Counted from the first letter of the stretch, positions 1-10,339 are shown. The stretch: DNA of 47,500 bases from Cristatella mucedo (GCA_009760855.2 WPIO01000007.1:4675001-4722500); one strand, 5' to 3'. Made by a program: numbers and translations. The notes: generated by a model from the sequence alone, not told the origin.

Positions 1-149
1 AGTTAATGATTTTACTCAGACTACTATGTCGTAATAATAACATGCACAATTCAACCAGGCAGGCGAAGCTGACGCATTCATAGTTTCGTGTACATACGTA
101 GTTTTTTGTTCAAGCGGTTCTTCTCAAAGCCAGACCTTGTGCGACGTCC
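1..149. other. No recognised feature
   Basis: Left edge of the window. I see no repeat match, RNA gene or credible coding signal before the first LINE remnant. Confidence 0.4.
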
Positions 150-575
150 GCTCCGGACTCTCGGACTGTGCTCTTAATAGGTTGCAAGTGGGGCGAAACT
201 CAGCAGTTTGTCGGGCGTGTCATAAACCATGAACGTCGTATAAGCCATTTCAGATCACTTCTATCTGAGCTTCACTGGATCCCCTTCAAGCCTCAAATCA
301 ACTTCATAATCATCTCTCTAGCGTATATAGCGTCGTATAACTTGTCCACGTGAGCCTGGCTATCCAACCTCCAATGCTCTTCCAGCATCCTCTCACACCC
401 GCCTCTCCTCAGGTTAGAATCGTCTCGTCACGTCCTCGAACTAGATTAAATCGGTTGATGATTACAGTGCCTATGCACCGAAAGCCTGCGGCTCGCTTCA
501 GGCGTCTTTCTATCACTCTCTGCTCATGCCACGTCTGTTTCCCTCAGTTTTCCCTAAGTGCACTCGTCTATCCTG
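150..575 (+). mobile_element. Degenerate CR1/L2-like LINE fragment (reverse transcriptase C-terminal region)
   Basis: Translation in shifting frames gives RLQVGRNSAVCRAC near 178-220, then a stretch like HWIPFKPQINF near 270-303. Around 472-500 there is AYAPKAC. These match in order the conserved LINE C-terminal blocks RLQLVQNSAARLVC, HWLPVKQRIDF and SYAPKAWNSLP seen in better copies here (44258-45218). The copy is more diverged than family A and may be another subfamily. Several frameshifts make it non-functional. No 3' hairpin or ATT tail remains. Confidence 0.65.
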
Positions 576-691
576 CTCCGGTGTGCTTTGCACGCGTGCC
601 TGTGCATTATTCAGTGAGCTTATCCACTTCGCGCTACGAATCAGGGGTCCGACTAACCCATGGCAGAGAGTTTGTTCGTGTATACCTTTGC

Positions 692-785
692 ATGCTGTAA
701 GATGGTCACACTTCACGATACAGGTGTTGGGTTCGAGTCCTGCATCAAGAGGCAGTTTTCTATTGTCAACTGCATTCGGTAGCCC
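692..785 (+). mobile_element. SINE-1 fragment (tRNA-derived)
   Basis: Contains a B-box-like GGTTCGAGTCC followed by a body matching the SINE-1 segment that reads 'ATTGCCAACTGCAAGCGGT' in other copies. The A-box region and the 3' third are eroded or missing. Confidence 0.6.
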
Positions 786-819
786 TCAAAACAAGCCAGG
801 AGAGCGTATCTCCACTAGA

Positions 820-1437
820 CTCTGCATGATATCTAGGTGTTCTGTTCCAAAGTGACCTTTCATTAGACGATCACATAAGCTCCACAGTCTGCATACTTTC
901 TGTGAAAAAGCCAAAACTTCAGGCTTACTTCGACAGGGGTATCCCATTACACTTGGTCCAGTTATTTTTTTATCCCGTCCTGACTTTGGCAACTCACTAA
1001 TCCAAGATATTACTGTTGTGTGCAATAGAGCGCTTAGAGTTGGTCCAAAACTCAGTGCTAGAGTTGTCTGTCAACAATGCCACAATTTTCACATCACGCC
1101 AATTCTCGCCAACCTTCGCTGGCTCCCCAAGTAAGCAGAGGATTGACTTTAAAGTCTTGTCACTCACTTTTAGGTACCAATATTCTCTTGCTCCATCTTA
1201 CCTATCTAAACTGCTTCTAATCAGGCCAGACATAATAACAACCACTCATCTGACTCAAGTCATGTAGCTGAGCCTTGAACAAACCTCAAATCCCTTACAT
1301 ACTTCAGCTCGCATGCTCACAAAGCCTCACTCCCGACTGACGCGAGGACATCCCCTCACTTGATGCAATTTAAAAGGAGGCTAAAATCGCACCAGCTAAT
1401 TACCACGCTTGCTAGAACTGTTTGAATTGTCCTTTGT
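820..1437 (+). mobile_element. Family A LINE, heavily degraded copy
   Basis: Starts at the conserved block encoding GVxFQSDLSLDDHIS (about 827-880). It runs through a broken region to VQNSxL (1036-1056), KQRIDFKVLSLTF (1133-1172) and LAPSYLSKLL (1189-1218), then a nucleotide match to the APKAWNSLP and LKTHLF blocks up to about 1415. Frameshifts and in-frame stops are frequent. The copy abuts the next family A copy, which begins at the same protein block, so the two lie head to tail. No ATT tail lies between them. Confidence 0.75.
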
Positions 1438-2275
1438 ATGCTAATGCTAGGTGTCATGTTCCAAAGTGACCTTTCGTTAGACGACCACATCAGCACCGTA
1501 ATCAAGTCTGCCTACTTACAGCTACATAACATTGCTTATATTCGGGTTTGTTTAGATAAGGATACCACATCTAAGTTGGTCTATGCATTTGTGACATCCA
1601 GTCTTGACTTCTGTAACTCACTGCTTGCTGGCCTACCGGCATGCTCAATCAGGCGCTTACAGCTGGTGCAAAACTCTGCAGCTAGGCTTGTCTGTCGTGA
1701 GCGTCGCAGTTGCCACATCACGCCACTTCCCGCCAACCTACACTGGCTACCAGTCAAGCAACGGATCGACTTTAAGGTTATGTCGCTCACTTTTAGGTCA
1801 CTTCATTCTTTTGCTCCAGCCTATCTATCAGATCTACTGCCCCACCAGGCCAAGCATCGTACCACCCGCTTTTCGGAATCTAAATCTTTACCAATACCTC
1901 GTACAAACCTCAAATCCTTTGGAGACCGTGCATTTAGTTCGAATGCTCCTAAAGCCTGGAACTCACCCCTGACTTGCGTCACGACATCCCTGACTTGACC
2001 ACACTTAAAAAGAAATTAAAAACGCGCCTATTTATAACAGCATTTAGTGGGTCCCTGCGATTCTCCCTTAATGTGTTTATGCGTGCTGACACTGTGCATG
2101 CTGCAACTAACCACACTTGCATGCTGACCCTGTGCATGTCACCCCTAACCGTGTTATTCATGCTGTTTATCAAGCATGATGCCACTCACCATTCGATCGT
2201 GTTTCCTTTGCATCATATAGAAAGATTGATTTTTCTGAGGGACCTTTGAAAAGTGTATTATTATTGTTATGCTTC
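1438..2275 (+). mobile_element. Family A LINE, 3' part with RT C-terminus and tail
   Basis: An open frame of 186 codons (1438-1998) carries the conserved order GVMFQSDLSLDDHIS, FVTSSLDFCNSLLAGLPAC, RRLQLVQNSAARLVC, HWLPVKQRIDF, SFAPAYLSDLLPHQAKHRTTRFSE and GDRAFSSNAPKAWN. A frameshift near 1965-1975 moves the remainder (DLTTLKKKLKTRLF...) to another frame, open to 2249. The expected terminal TGA is CGA here, so the frame continues into the 3' region. The hairpin is damaged (AGAAAGATTGATTTTTCTGAGG), followed by a short ATT-type tail at 2258-2270. The element lacks the endonuclease and RT catalytic core, as expected for a 5'-truncated insertion. Confidence 0.9.
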
Positions 2276-2405
2276 CTGGTGTGGTGAATGCTATTTCTAA
2301 CCGTACAGACATTCTTCCTTTACAGCACGTGTGGATTGCAAAGAAGAAGATTAAGTTCTCTTAGGGTGTTATATAACTTTCTTACTACTGTTATTATCTG
2401 CATTA
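2276..2405 (+). mobile_element. Isolated LINE 3' tail (family A-like)
   Basis: Diverged copy of the 3' terminal segment: a GCAAAGAAGAAGATTAAG stem side, TTCTCTTAGGGTGTTATATAA, then a short run of ATT-like repeats to about 2400. It follows directly on the ATT tail of the preceding LINE. Confidence 0.6.
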
Positions 2406-2885
2406 GCATTGAAGCTGTAACCAGTTTCTCAAACCAATAGTTTTGATGACATCCCTTTCAGAAAAATTACGACATCGACCAAGGTCTCAAATGGTTGAAA
2501 CTTGTATTCATATATTCGGAACGAAACGAATGGCAAACAAACACCGTTACTATATCGCTAAGCAAACCAATCGACTGCAGCTGAATCTGCAAAATTAACT
2601 TTGTACCCGAGCTGCCATCTCCCACTCCAATCAGTTCCAAACTGTCAGTGGCAGGTAATGGGCAGAATTAGTAAATAAGGCTGAGCCAACATTCGGAGCA
2701 TGTAGCACGTAGCTCATCGTACCATTGACCCATTGGTATCAATAGACGACATACAATTTCACCCGCCAATTTTCACCCGTTCAATTACCACGGTCACTTT
2801 CAAAGTGGTCACAGTACGACGTCAGCCATAAATACAGAGGGCATACTTTCGGATCGCGGTAACTGATCTTTGTAGATAAAAATAA
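2406..2885. other. No recognised feature
   Basis: AT-moderate DNA without a repeat match I can recognise. It contains a short AAAT-rich run near 2877-2895 just before the SINE. Confidence 0.4.
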
Positions 2886-3045
2886 ATAAATAAAATATTA
2901 TCTGATTTAACAGATTTAACATTCGCATAGCCGTGGAAGCGCCTTAACGGCTATCACCACCGCGCTTGCAGGCAATACAGAATCACCATCTGCAGTATTC
3001 GAACCCACGACTTCGATCATGAAGAGCGACCATGATCCACTGCTA
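2886..3045 (-). mobile_element. SINE-1 copy, minus strand
   Basis: Reads as the reverse complement of SINE-1. The 3' end resembles AGCTGATTTAACAG near 2900. The body GCCTTAACGGCTATCACCACCG is at 2941-2962, and the reverse-complemented B box (TTCGAACCCACGAC) lies near 2998-3011. Head sequence up to about 3045 is diverged. Confidence 0.8.
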
Positions 3046-3845
3046 GATACAGACACAGTGGTGCTGTGCTTAAACGGTGCACAGAACCACCGTTGAACCG
3101 CATGGACGGATACAGATGACCAGCGGGGACGAAACTCTTTCGCATTGATGACGCTGAATTTAATAATCCAGAGAAGCGTCGTAGCGTCACTTTCAATTGC
3201 CGGCAGCTAGTTGCTTGCAAAAAATCACAAACGCTAAGGTGGTAAGCATTGTAGAATTTACGGTAGTCGCCGGCGGTTCTGTGTTCCTGAATAAGGAAAT
3301 TTAAACTCGCGACAAATAAGGTGAGTCATATTTTACTCTTTAGTTTTTCGTCCGTCGCTGTTCCGCTGCTCATGTATTGCACAGGTAATTGAAACCTAAC
3401 CGACCGGAGTTAAAAAGAATTAGATAAGTAACTCTTAGCCAATAGCCAAGCCTAATAGCGAGAATTGAACAATCTTTTCACTGCTCACCTTCCACAGAGT
3501 GCTTTCAACGAAGCGGCACCAGGCAGTGAGATGCCCTGTCGGACGGCACAACAGCCGTCTGCACTGAGTATGCTCTGCGCGTGCGCTGGCGTGATTTAAA
3601 ACTTCGACATCTTAGGTTCATTTGAGGGAGGGTGAGAGAAATACACATCTTTCGCGTGAAGGCACTAAATGAGGAAGTGGTTATAATCTCTCAAGGTGAT
3701 ACCTGGCTTCTCAGTTGCACCAAGATTTCTTCTCCATAACTCGCTTTATTAAATTCAATAAGCTTGTTACTCTCATTGCATTTTCTCCATGTTCCCATAT
3801 TAATCCACGATTCTTTATTCATGCGATCCATTAAATTGAAAGATT
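3046..3845. other. No recognised feature
   Basis: Eight hundred bases without a recognisable repeat or gene. Short open frames here are not supported by any family resemblance. Confidence 0.4.
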
Positions 3846-3915
3846 AGCTGATTCAACAGCCTTATTACATAGCGGCAGAACTGCCTTAACGGCTGTCCCC
3901 CACCGCTTGCAGCAG
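3846..3915 (-). mobile_element. SINE-1 3' fragment, minus strand
   Basis: Matches only the 3' half of SINE-1: AGCTGATTCAACAGCC, then TAGCGGCAGAACTGCCTTAACGG and CACCGCTTGCAGC. The match stops before the tRNA-like part, so both internal promoter boxes are absent. Confidence 0.75.
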
Positions 3916-3974
3916 CGGCGAACAACCAAATCATGTGCTGATCATTGTGCACATCCTTTATTTAGTGTTATGGT

Positions 3975-4255
3975 CTTTTTATATCTGTTAATACTTTCCT
4001 ACTGCCGAATATGGCACATCCTTTTCAGCGGTCCTGAGCTGCTACTTCTATGCTACTCACTACCTCAACTGCTCTCCTGACTCTGCTATGCTTCCCACTT
4101 TCTCTTTGTTGCGTGATACGAAGTCTGATGGCTACCGAATGTGTACCGAAAGCCGCTTAGGCTGTGAGTGCGCTATACAAAACTCTCCTGCGTAACACCC
4201 ACATGGTCTTTATGATTTTGTGGAGTTACAGACGGAGATACATTACATTAAATTA
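3975..4255 (+). mobile_element. Family C LINE, 3' end
   Basis: Nucleotide match to the family C copy at 40380-40616. It includes the coding end (GTCCTGAGCTGCTACTTC..., PDSAMLPTFSL block near 4078-4107), the stop region, and a 3' part with ACACCCACATGG and GTGGAGTTACAGACGG. It ends in a CATTA-type tail (ACATTACATTAAATTA). The same end, inverted, is at 6385-6655. 5'-truncated. Confidence 0.8.
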
Positions 4256-5494
4256 ATAGCTTATCATGAGCAGAATTTTGTATCTGTTAATGAAATTTTC
4301 CTCGCTAAATAAGATTACAATATTAAAAACAGGTCGCTTGTATATCACCTTAAGAGACTTACGTTTGTTCAATTTATTATTGATAAACGACCTTATTTTC
4401 ACACGAGTTATGCTCCGTCGTCTATTTAACTGACTTTGGAATCTTCTCTGTCATTTAGCTACGTAGCCTAGATAAGACCGCCATCAGCAACATCTTAACA
4501 CCAGTAACTCGGTTCTTCTAGATTAGATTTTGAATTCAAAAAATAGATATATAATAAATCAAAGATATATCACAGGAACGAATTATTTCATCCTGTATCA
4601 CTACATGATATCAAAGATGTACAAAAGATAAAAGATCAGTTAGACATGTGCTTTTGTATTGACGCATTTGATAATAGATTTCAGGTAAAAATGAATACCG
4701 TATTTTTCCTAGAGGCTTTCTAATAGAGCATACATTCCGCTTCCGGTACATTGCACCCTTTGCGTTCTTATTAACTATTTAACTTCCTCGAGAATAAAAT
4801 AAAATGATACCACTACGTTTCTCACCCGCATTTCGACATATTTTATTCAGTGCGTCAGTCTGACAGCATTTGCAGACCCTTGACGGAAGAAATTTCATCG
4901 CTGCTTGTTTAACAGGACACGTACTCTTTCTTTGAAAAAAGTGTGTGACTAAAACGAGCGCGACGCTCCAAGTCAGTCCGATTCGTGTGACCTGACACGT
5001 GTCAAGCGGTACCACACGCCACCAAGTGGCAAAGCGGACGGGGGTACGCATTTGTAACTGCAAGTGTGACTTATTTCTTTCGTGAATTCTGCGCATAGCT
5101 GCAGTATTTCCATGACGATTTGCTCTGTCATTCATCTAGTCTTTAAAAGCAGCCAGCCACGAGGAGATAAGGAAGCCGAGGTCGCTGCGGAGCTATGCGG
5201 AGATTTATCGCTGCGGCAGGGTGCGTGCTGTTCGCCGTGTCCCAGCCCTCTGCCCTTTGCCCTCTGCCCTCTCTTGCTAGGGCCATCCGGCGGCGACGTG
5301 CCTTCTTCTGACCCACTGTGAGTACTATGAGGAGCTGCAAGAGGATGACTGACGAGAAAGTGGTGAGAAAATGGCGTTGCGGGGAGCCACAATCCGCGCG
5401 TACACTACCGAGCAGGCGAGCTGCTGCTGGTAAGTGGGCCTCGCTGCAGTGTGCATGTCATGGCTAGTGCATCGTACGAAACTTGGGCTGGGCC
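4256..5494. other. No recognised feature
   Basis: AT-rich to about 4760, then more balanced. Open frames around 4779-5135 and 5082-5392 overlap one another on both strands and show no recognisable domain, so I do not call genes. Confidence 0.35.
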
Positions 5495-5557
5495 TCATAG
5501 TGGCGCGACCGCATGCTGGCACAAGTAGCGTCTCCAAACGCTGCAAGCTAGCCTTAC

Positions 5558-5917
5558 CTTAGGAGCTTTCAACAAACCTTGGGAGCGCAGAAGATGGTCA
5601 AGTGAAAAGCGCCCAGCACTCAGCCCAAGGGCCCGGGAAGTCGAGTCCGGGGCAGTAATGAACATCCAGCTGTCAACTGCACTAAAAGTCGTGAGAGCGA
5701 GGCTCACGAGAAAAATCTGCCCTCTTCGGAGACCTCCGCTGACCTGGAACAACTCTTGGATTGTCTTTTCATCGTTATAGACAATGGAGCCAGACAATGT
5801 GAGAAATTTGGGGTTTCTGTCACTCCTAGTGCACGCACCAAAAATGGGCTCGCCGCAATCATAGTCCGGGCTGATTAGCAGCTGCAACCGTTTCGCAGGA
5901 GGCAGCGAAAACGCCAT
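5558..5917 (-). CDS. Possible protein-coding first exon (unrecognised)
   Basis: An ATG at 5917 (minus strand) opens a 140-codon frame to 5495, with an in-frame TGA only three codons upstream, so this ATG would be the true start. After exactly 120 codons the sequence reads AAG|GTAAGG (boundary 5558/5557), a near-ideal 5' splice donor in phase 0. The 120 residues begin MAFSLPPAKRLQLL and look mixed globular rather than low complexity. They include a hydrophobic stretch FLVSLALTTFSAV. I recognise no family, and I cannot find the next exon. The -3 base is C, so the start context is weak. It lies in a repeat-free stretch, which favours host sequence. A chance open frame remains quite possible. Confidence 0.25.
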
Positions 5918-6384
5918 TCGATATCAGGCTTCGTTCGCAAGAAAAAGAGCACTGCTTCTCAGCGTTTCCGAATTTTTTCACTTACGCACGTCCGCAAACT
6001 CGCCATTCCTCGCTTCCTTCTGTATTTCATCACACGATAGTCACTGCAAAATAGAGGCCGAACTCAGCCGTGGCGCTTCAACAGGATGCTCCGAGGATGC
6101 TCCGAGGATACTCCGAGGATGCTCGCTTGCAGCTCACTAACTTCCGGGTAACTTTTGCAATGAGCCAACTCGGACTCTTCTGACTATCCGTATGAAATAT
6201 TCTCTACACGATTCTCTGAGATATTCTCACTTCTCTATATAAAGTTCACCCTGTATGTAACAAACAAATGGTCGTCTCCACCTGAAAAACGCCCTGAGGT
6301 TGACCTTAGGAATATACCCAGCGTAATGGTTAGCCATGGTTCTTATTTCAAGCTATGCAATCAGGATGCATTTTAGGAGCTAAT
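5918..6384. other. Mostly unrecognised; holds a short minisatellite
   Basis: Apart from the 11-bp tandem repeat at 6084-6124 and a TATATAAAG-type string near 6237 on the plus strand, nothing is recognised. No gene start downstream supports that string as a promoter. Confidence 0.35.
6084..6124. repeat. 11-bp minisatellite, about 3.7 copies
   Basis: Unit GGATGCTCCGA occurs at 6084, 6095 and 6106 (the last with one change, GGATACTCCGA), plus a partial fourth at 6117-6124. Confidence 0.9.
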
Positions 6385-6655
6385 GTAATGTAATGTAATG
6401 TATCTCCGTCTGTAACTCCACAAAGTCATAAAGACCATGTGGGTGTTGCGCAGGAGAGTTTTGTATAGCGCACTCACATCCTAAGCGGCTTTCGGTACGC
6501 ATTCGGTAGCCAACAGACTTCGTCTCACGTAACAAAGAGAAAGTGGGAAGCATAGCTGAGTCAGGAGAGCAGTTGAGGTAGTGAGTAGCATAGAAGTAGC
6601 AGCTCAGGACCGCTAAAAAAGATGTGCCATAGTCGGCAGTAGGAGAGTAGTTGTC
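6385..6655 (-). mobile_element. Family C LINE, 3' end, minus strand
   Basis: Begins with a TAATG pentamer run (6385-6403), the reverse complement of the family C CATTA tail. It continues with GTCTGTAACTCCACAAAG, CATGTGGGTGTTGCG, the stop region and the coding end (AGAGAAAGTGGGAAGCATAGC at 6537-6557) to GTAGTTGTC near 6654. It is colinear with 3975-4255 in the opposite orientation. Only the last part of the ORF is present. Confidence 0.85.
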
Positions 6656-7649
6656 GTTTTCTTTATATTGAAAAATTTCATCTCTTTGACTTGTGATGTA
6701 ACTTGTGATTATAACACTAGTGGCTCGACATCAAAGTGACTTGAATTTTTCTGTTACCTACCGGAGTCAAGAACTCAGAGTTCCTCTTTCAGCACAGATA
6801 TACCATTGCCTTCTTAGCGTTGCATAACTGTGGTGCGGTATAATTAGGAGTAACAAGCCAGCAAAGTAATCAAGACATTGAACTTTTATAATCATCTGCT
6901 CGTGGTTTGTGCGAATAATACCATGCTTTTGGACAATAAATGAGATTCTCCGCCGGCAATTGACCCAAAAACGTATCCTGATTCTTGCTTATGTTAGCCT
7001 TATATCGTGGCAACACGTCAGTACTTTGGAAGATAATATCTTTTAAATTCTAACTTTCATAATTCAAAATAAAAATTTAAATTATTTTCAGGATTGGAAG
7101 CTGCTGTCTGCAAATTGGAAGTCACCTGCCTAAACCAAGTCATGGTTAATGGACCCGAGTTGAATTCATGCTACACCAGTCGCTGCTACCTGCGTCTACT
7201 CGGAAAACTGCGATCAGCGTATTGAAATTTGATGCATCTTAGGCATGTTGCCCTATAAGCTGTTTATCTGGCTTGCAATTCATTTTCTTTTTTTATTTAT
7301 TACTTTGGTTTTATTTTTCTTTTCTTCTTCCGGCTTTGGCATGCACTTTAACGTGCGTCAAACATTTGCAGAAGAAAATTGAAACTGTCTAGAACTAAGC
7401 CTGCTTATTGTTTCTTTGATTATAGGTCTGTAGTTTTCAATTTATTACATTTGCATCAGTAATTAATAACAACTACTTTCTTCCTAAAAAGCAAGTGGTC
7501 TTCAAGCAGAGATTATTTTTTTAAATATCTTTTCCATCTTTAACATTACCTAGCCCTGTATTACTGATAATGACATAAGACTTTGCATAGAAGAATCAAA
7601 TTACTAATAATACTAATATAACCAAACCACCTTTTAAGCTAAGTCCTGT
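6656..7649. other. AT-rich DNA, no recognised feature
   Basis: AT-rich, with poly-T and TTTATT runs near 7280-7330. No repeat family or gene recognised. The right part (about 7560-7640) may be the eroded 3' tail of the next LINE but is too diverged to say. Confidence 0.4.
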
Positions 7650-8995
7650 ACACACGCTGAAATAGAAGTGTGTTAATTTGTTAGTGCTAGCGTGCGTAGT
7701 ACAGCACGCATAAACTCACTCATATAAAGTTCAAGGAAGAACTCTGGGAAAGATTTTAGTTTCCTTTCAAGTTTCGTCATGTCAGGGGATTTCACAACTT
7801 CAGTAGGAAGTCAAGTTACAGAATTTAGATGGATAGGAGCTAAATGCATAGTCTCAAAATAATTTGAAGTTAATTCGAGGCACCACTACTAAATGACTTA
7901 ATTCAGAAGAACTCATGGCATGATGACTTGTCTACTGCTACAATCGGTGCAAAGCATTGCAGATAGGCCTCCCTGCCGTGACATAAGAATTGTCACATCA
8001 CGCCACTTTCCATCAACCTTCACTGGCTCTCCAGCATGCAGCGCATCAAGATCCAATTGTTTTGTCATTCACTTAAAGGTCCTTGGCTCTCTTGCTCCAG
8101 CCAACCTATCCTGGCTACTGCCCTATCGTTATTGCACAGGCAGGAAGACCTGCGAGTAGGGAGCTACGGAACTTATGACGGTATGTCACAAATGTATGTA
8201 TCTGCTGTGCTGTGGTATCCTTGTGGAGGCAGACCTGAATGATTTTTGCAAGCTTAAGTAGGTCAAAGTAAGCAGACTTCACTGAGGAGCTGAAGTGGTC
8301 GTCCGGCGGAAGGTTGACTGCAAATAGCCACCGGGATTTCGGGCAGATGAGATACTGCAGAAGAAATGCTGGTGGAGCCCATGCGAGGAATATGTTAACT
8401 CAATTTCCGGGTAACTCTAGGTTTGCTGTTTGGTTTTATTGCGATTTACTTTGAGAAATCGGGTAGTTGTCCAAGTGCGAATGTCAGCAATAGATGCAGT
8501 AAGGGAGTTGAGAGGGCTTGATGCACTTTAAGACAGGTAGAGATGAAAGCACTATGTACTGCTTTGTGTCATTTGCATAACAATGGAAGCCTATATGGCG
8601 CTTGGTGATTATATCTGTAAGAGAAAAAGTACAAATTATGAAAGGAAGTGCACCTAAAATTGATCTGTATGGCAGGCTATACTTCAAAGGCTTGTTTTAT
8701 GACCGTTTTTAAAGGAATCATACCCTCTGAATTCCTCCACTGAGATTGGGCCCAAACTATTGTAGTGCAGCGCCAGTGATGCACAGGTGACACGAAAGGC
8801 GCACAAGAATGACTTGTTGATCAATATTATCAAACGCTGCCGAATAATCCAGCAAAATTAAGAGTGCGACTATTTAAGCATCTATAAGAAGGTCGTTATA
8901 CACTCACAGCAGTGCTGACTCGGTGGAGTTATTACCTCTAAAAATGACTGGAACTTAATTGCTAGAATTAATTTTGTATATAGAGTTTAGCTACC
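7650..8995 (-). mobile_element. Family A-like LINE, minus strand, with internal inversion
   Basis: Reading from 8995 downward on the minus strand, the copy shows: the block before RT motif A (NNSTESALL) and motif A itself (LLDYSAAFDNID, 8827-8877); motif B region (SILGALPFII) and motif C (FHCYAND, about 8568-8588, with the first catalytic Asp changed to Asn); then DIRTWTTTRFLK, DDHFSSSVKSAYF and VTYRHKFRSSLLAGLPACAI down to 8131. From about 8126 to 7932 the next blocks are on the plus strand (separate entry). Colinear minus-strand LINE sequence resumes at about 7930 and continues to 7650. Many frameshifts; not functional. Confidence 0.85.
7932..8126 (+). mobile_element. Inverted internal segment of the LINE at 7650-8995
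   Basis: On the plus strand this segment encodes LLQSVQSIADRP, then the HITPL...LHWL equivalent (VTSRHFPSTFTGSP), and SLAPANLSWLLPY. These blocks should follow ...LLAGLPACAI on the minus strand. The left flank reads GATGACTTGTC, the minus-strand continuation expected after CTACTGCCC, and the segment's right end is CTACTGCCC. The breakpoints are therefore reciprocal. Confidence 0.8.
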
Positions 8996-9944
8996 CTTCC
9001 ACTTCTCATTTTTTATTTCTTTAATAGAAATGGCAATAGAGGGACATCGTGAAAATGCTTAAGAAATTTTGGTCTAGTATTGAATCCTTAATGAGTCTTA
9101 TAGCACTGGGAGATGAACTGTGAGATAAGGTCATTAGTGGATAGCTTAACAGTGGACATCGAATGAAAGCATGGAATTGATTGTTCGGAGTCCAGTGAGA
9201 AGTTTCCCTTAGAGATTGGCTCTCTTATCTTATCTATTTTGGTGACAAAGAAGCAAAACAAAAGAACTGCTATATTGCAATGAGAATTCTTAAGTCGGCT
9301 ATTTTTTTTGAGTTATGGACTTCTTTGTTAATCCGGAAAATCCATGGTTTCCTGGTGTAAAAAAATGCGCACGAGAACGCAAAAACAAGTTTGTGTGCAA
9401 TAAATATACTTGATATCTTATTGAAAATTAATTCCCTTATAGAATGTGTGACACGCACACAATACGAATAAAGTAACAAACTTAACATGCAATTGTGTTG
9501 CTCACACTTTTGCATGCGAAAATTATTGGCCACTCCAGACAAAAATGAAATACAATCGCTGTGCACAAATTAAACCATACAAACTTGAATTCTCAAGAAA
9601 CTTTAATTTCAATGAGATCTTTGTTTTAACCTTTAATTATAAAACGAAATCATGGAGTAGACTTCGACAAGGCATGTTAGCGTCAACATTCAAACCGACT
9701 TCAATTTATGCTTGGATAAGTGCGTCGTGACAAACGGAGTCCGACCTCACGTTTCTCGCTTTGCAAAACGAGTGTAAGCTTTTTTAAACTCGCACCAGAA
9801 TTATTCAAGGATTTTTTAGTTTAATTCATTACGTATCAAGTCCTTTGCGCTTAGGTCAATTAGGTCATATTTGGCAAGATCTACATCAATAATGCACTCT
9901 ATGTCGGCAAGGAACGGGTTGTGAATCCATATTTCAACTTTCGG
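8996..9944. other. AT-rich DNA, no recognised feature
   Basis: The first 200 bases may hold eroded upstream LINE sequence. The rest is AT-rich with short spurious open frames on both strands. Confidence 0.35.
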
Positions 9945-10195
9945 TGCCTGGTTTGGGCCAGTGGTTAAGGTGCTCGCCCCGACCAAGGTCTGGCCGAGGT
10001 CGTGGGCTCGATCCCCGAGGCATGATTTTACTCACCGTTCGATTGTGTTTCCCTTTGCAGCAAATGTAAAGCGCCAAGAAAGAGATTGATTTCTCTAAGG
10101 GCGCTTTATCAATTGCATTCTTATTATTATTATGTAAAGCGCCTGAATAGAGATTTAGTTAGTTTTCTCAGGGTATTATACACATAAATGATATA
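9945..10195 (+). mobile_element. SINE-2 copy with an embedded LINE tail
   Basis: The tRNA-like head has an A-box-like GGCCAGTGGTTAAGG (9957-9971), GACCAAGGTCTGGCC, and a B-box-like GGGCTCGATCCCC (10003-10015). After GAGGCATG a family A LINE tail intervenes (10021-10132). The SINE-2 tail then resumes with GTAAAGCGCCTGAATAGAG (10134-10152) and TTTCTCAGGGTATTATACA. In uninterrupted copies (22829-22983, 46352-46485) the head passes straight to this tail. So this is either a nested insertion or a recombination between similar tails. Confidence 0.75.
10021..10132 (+). mobile_element. Family A LINE 3' tail inside SINE-2
   Basis: Matches the family A end: CATGATTTTACTCACCGTTC, CCCTTTGCAGCAAATG, then the hairpin arms AAAGCGCC (10069-10076) and GGCGCTTT (10101-10108), and a short ATT tail. 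No coding part is present. Confidence 0.85.
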
Positions 10196-10210
10196 TATAT
10201 ATATATATAT

Positions 10211-10258
<48 letters not shown>

Positions 10259-10327
10259 GCGTGTCTGTGTGCGTGTGCGTGTGCGCGTGCGTGCGTGCGT
10301 GCGTGCGTGCGTGTGTGTGTGTGTGTT
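10187..10327. repeat. (TA)n then (TG)n microsatellite with TGCG variants
   Basis: ATATAT run at 10187-10210, then about 115 bases of TG/GC dinucleotides with CGTG and TGCG variants. It lies exactly at the SINE-2 3' end. The same order occurs at the SINE-2 copy at 46266-46485. Confidence 0.95.
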
Positions 10328-10339
10328 AAGGCTATCCAA

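Noticed and set aside
6230-6250. TATA-box-like CTATATAAAG on the plus strand
   Set aside because: No coding region or transcript signal follows; an isolated match of this length is expected by chance in AT-rich DNA.
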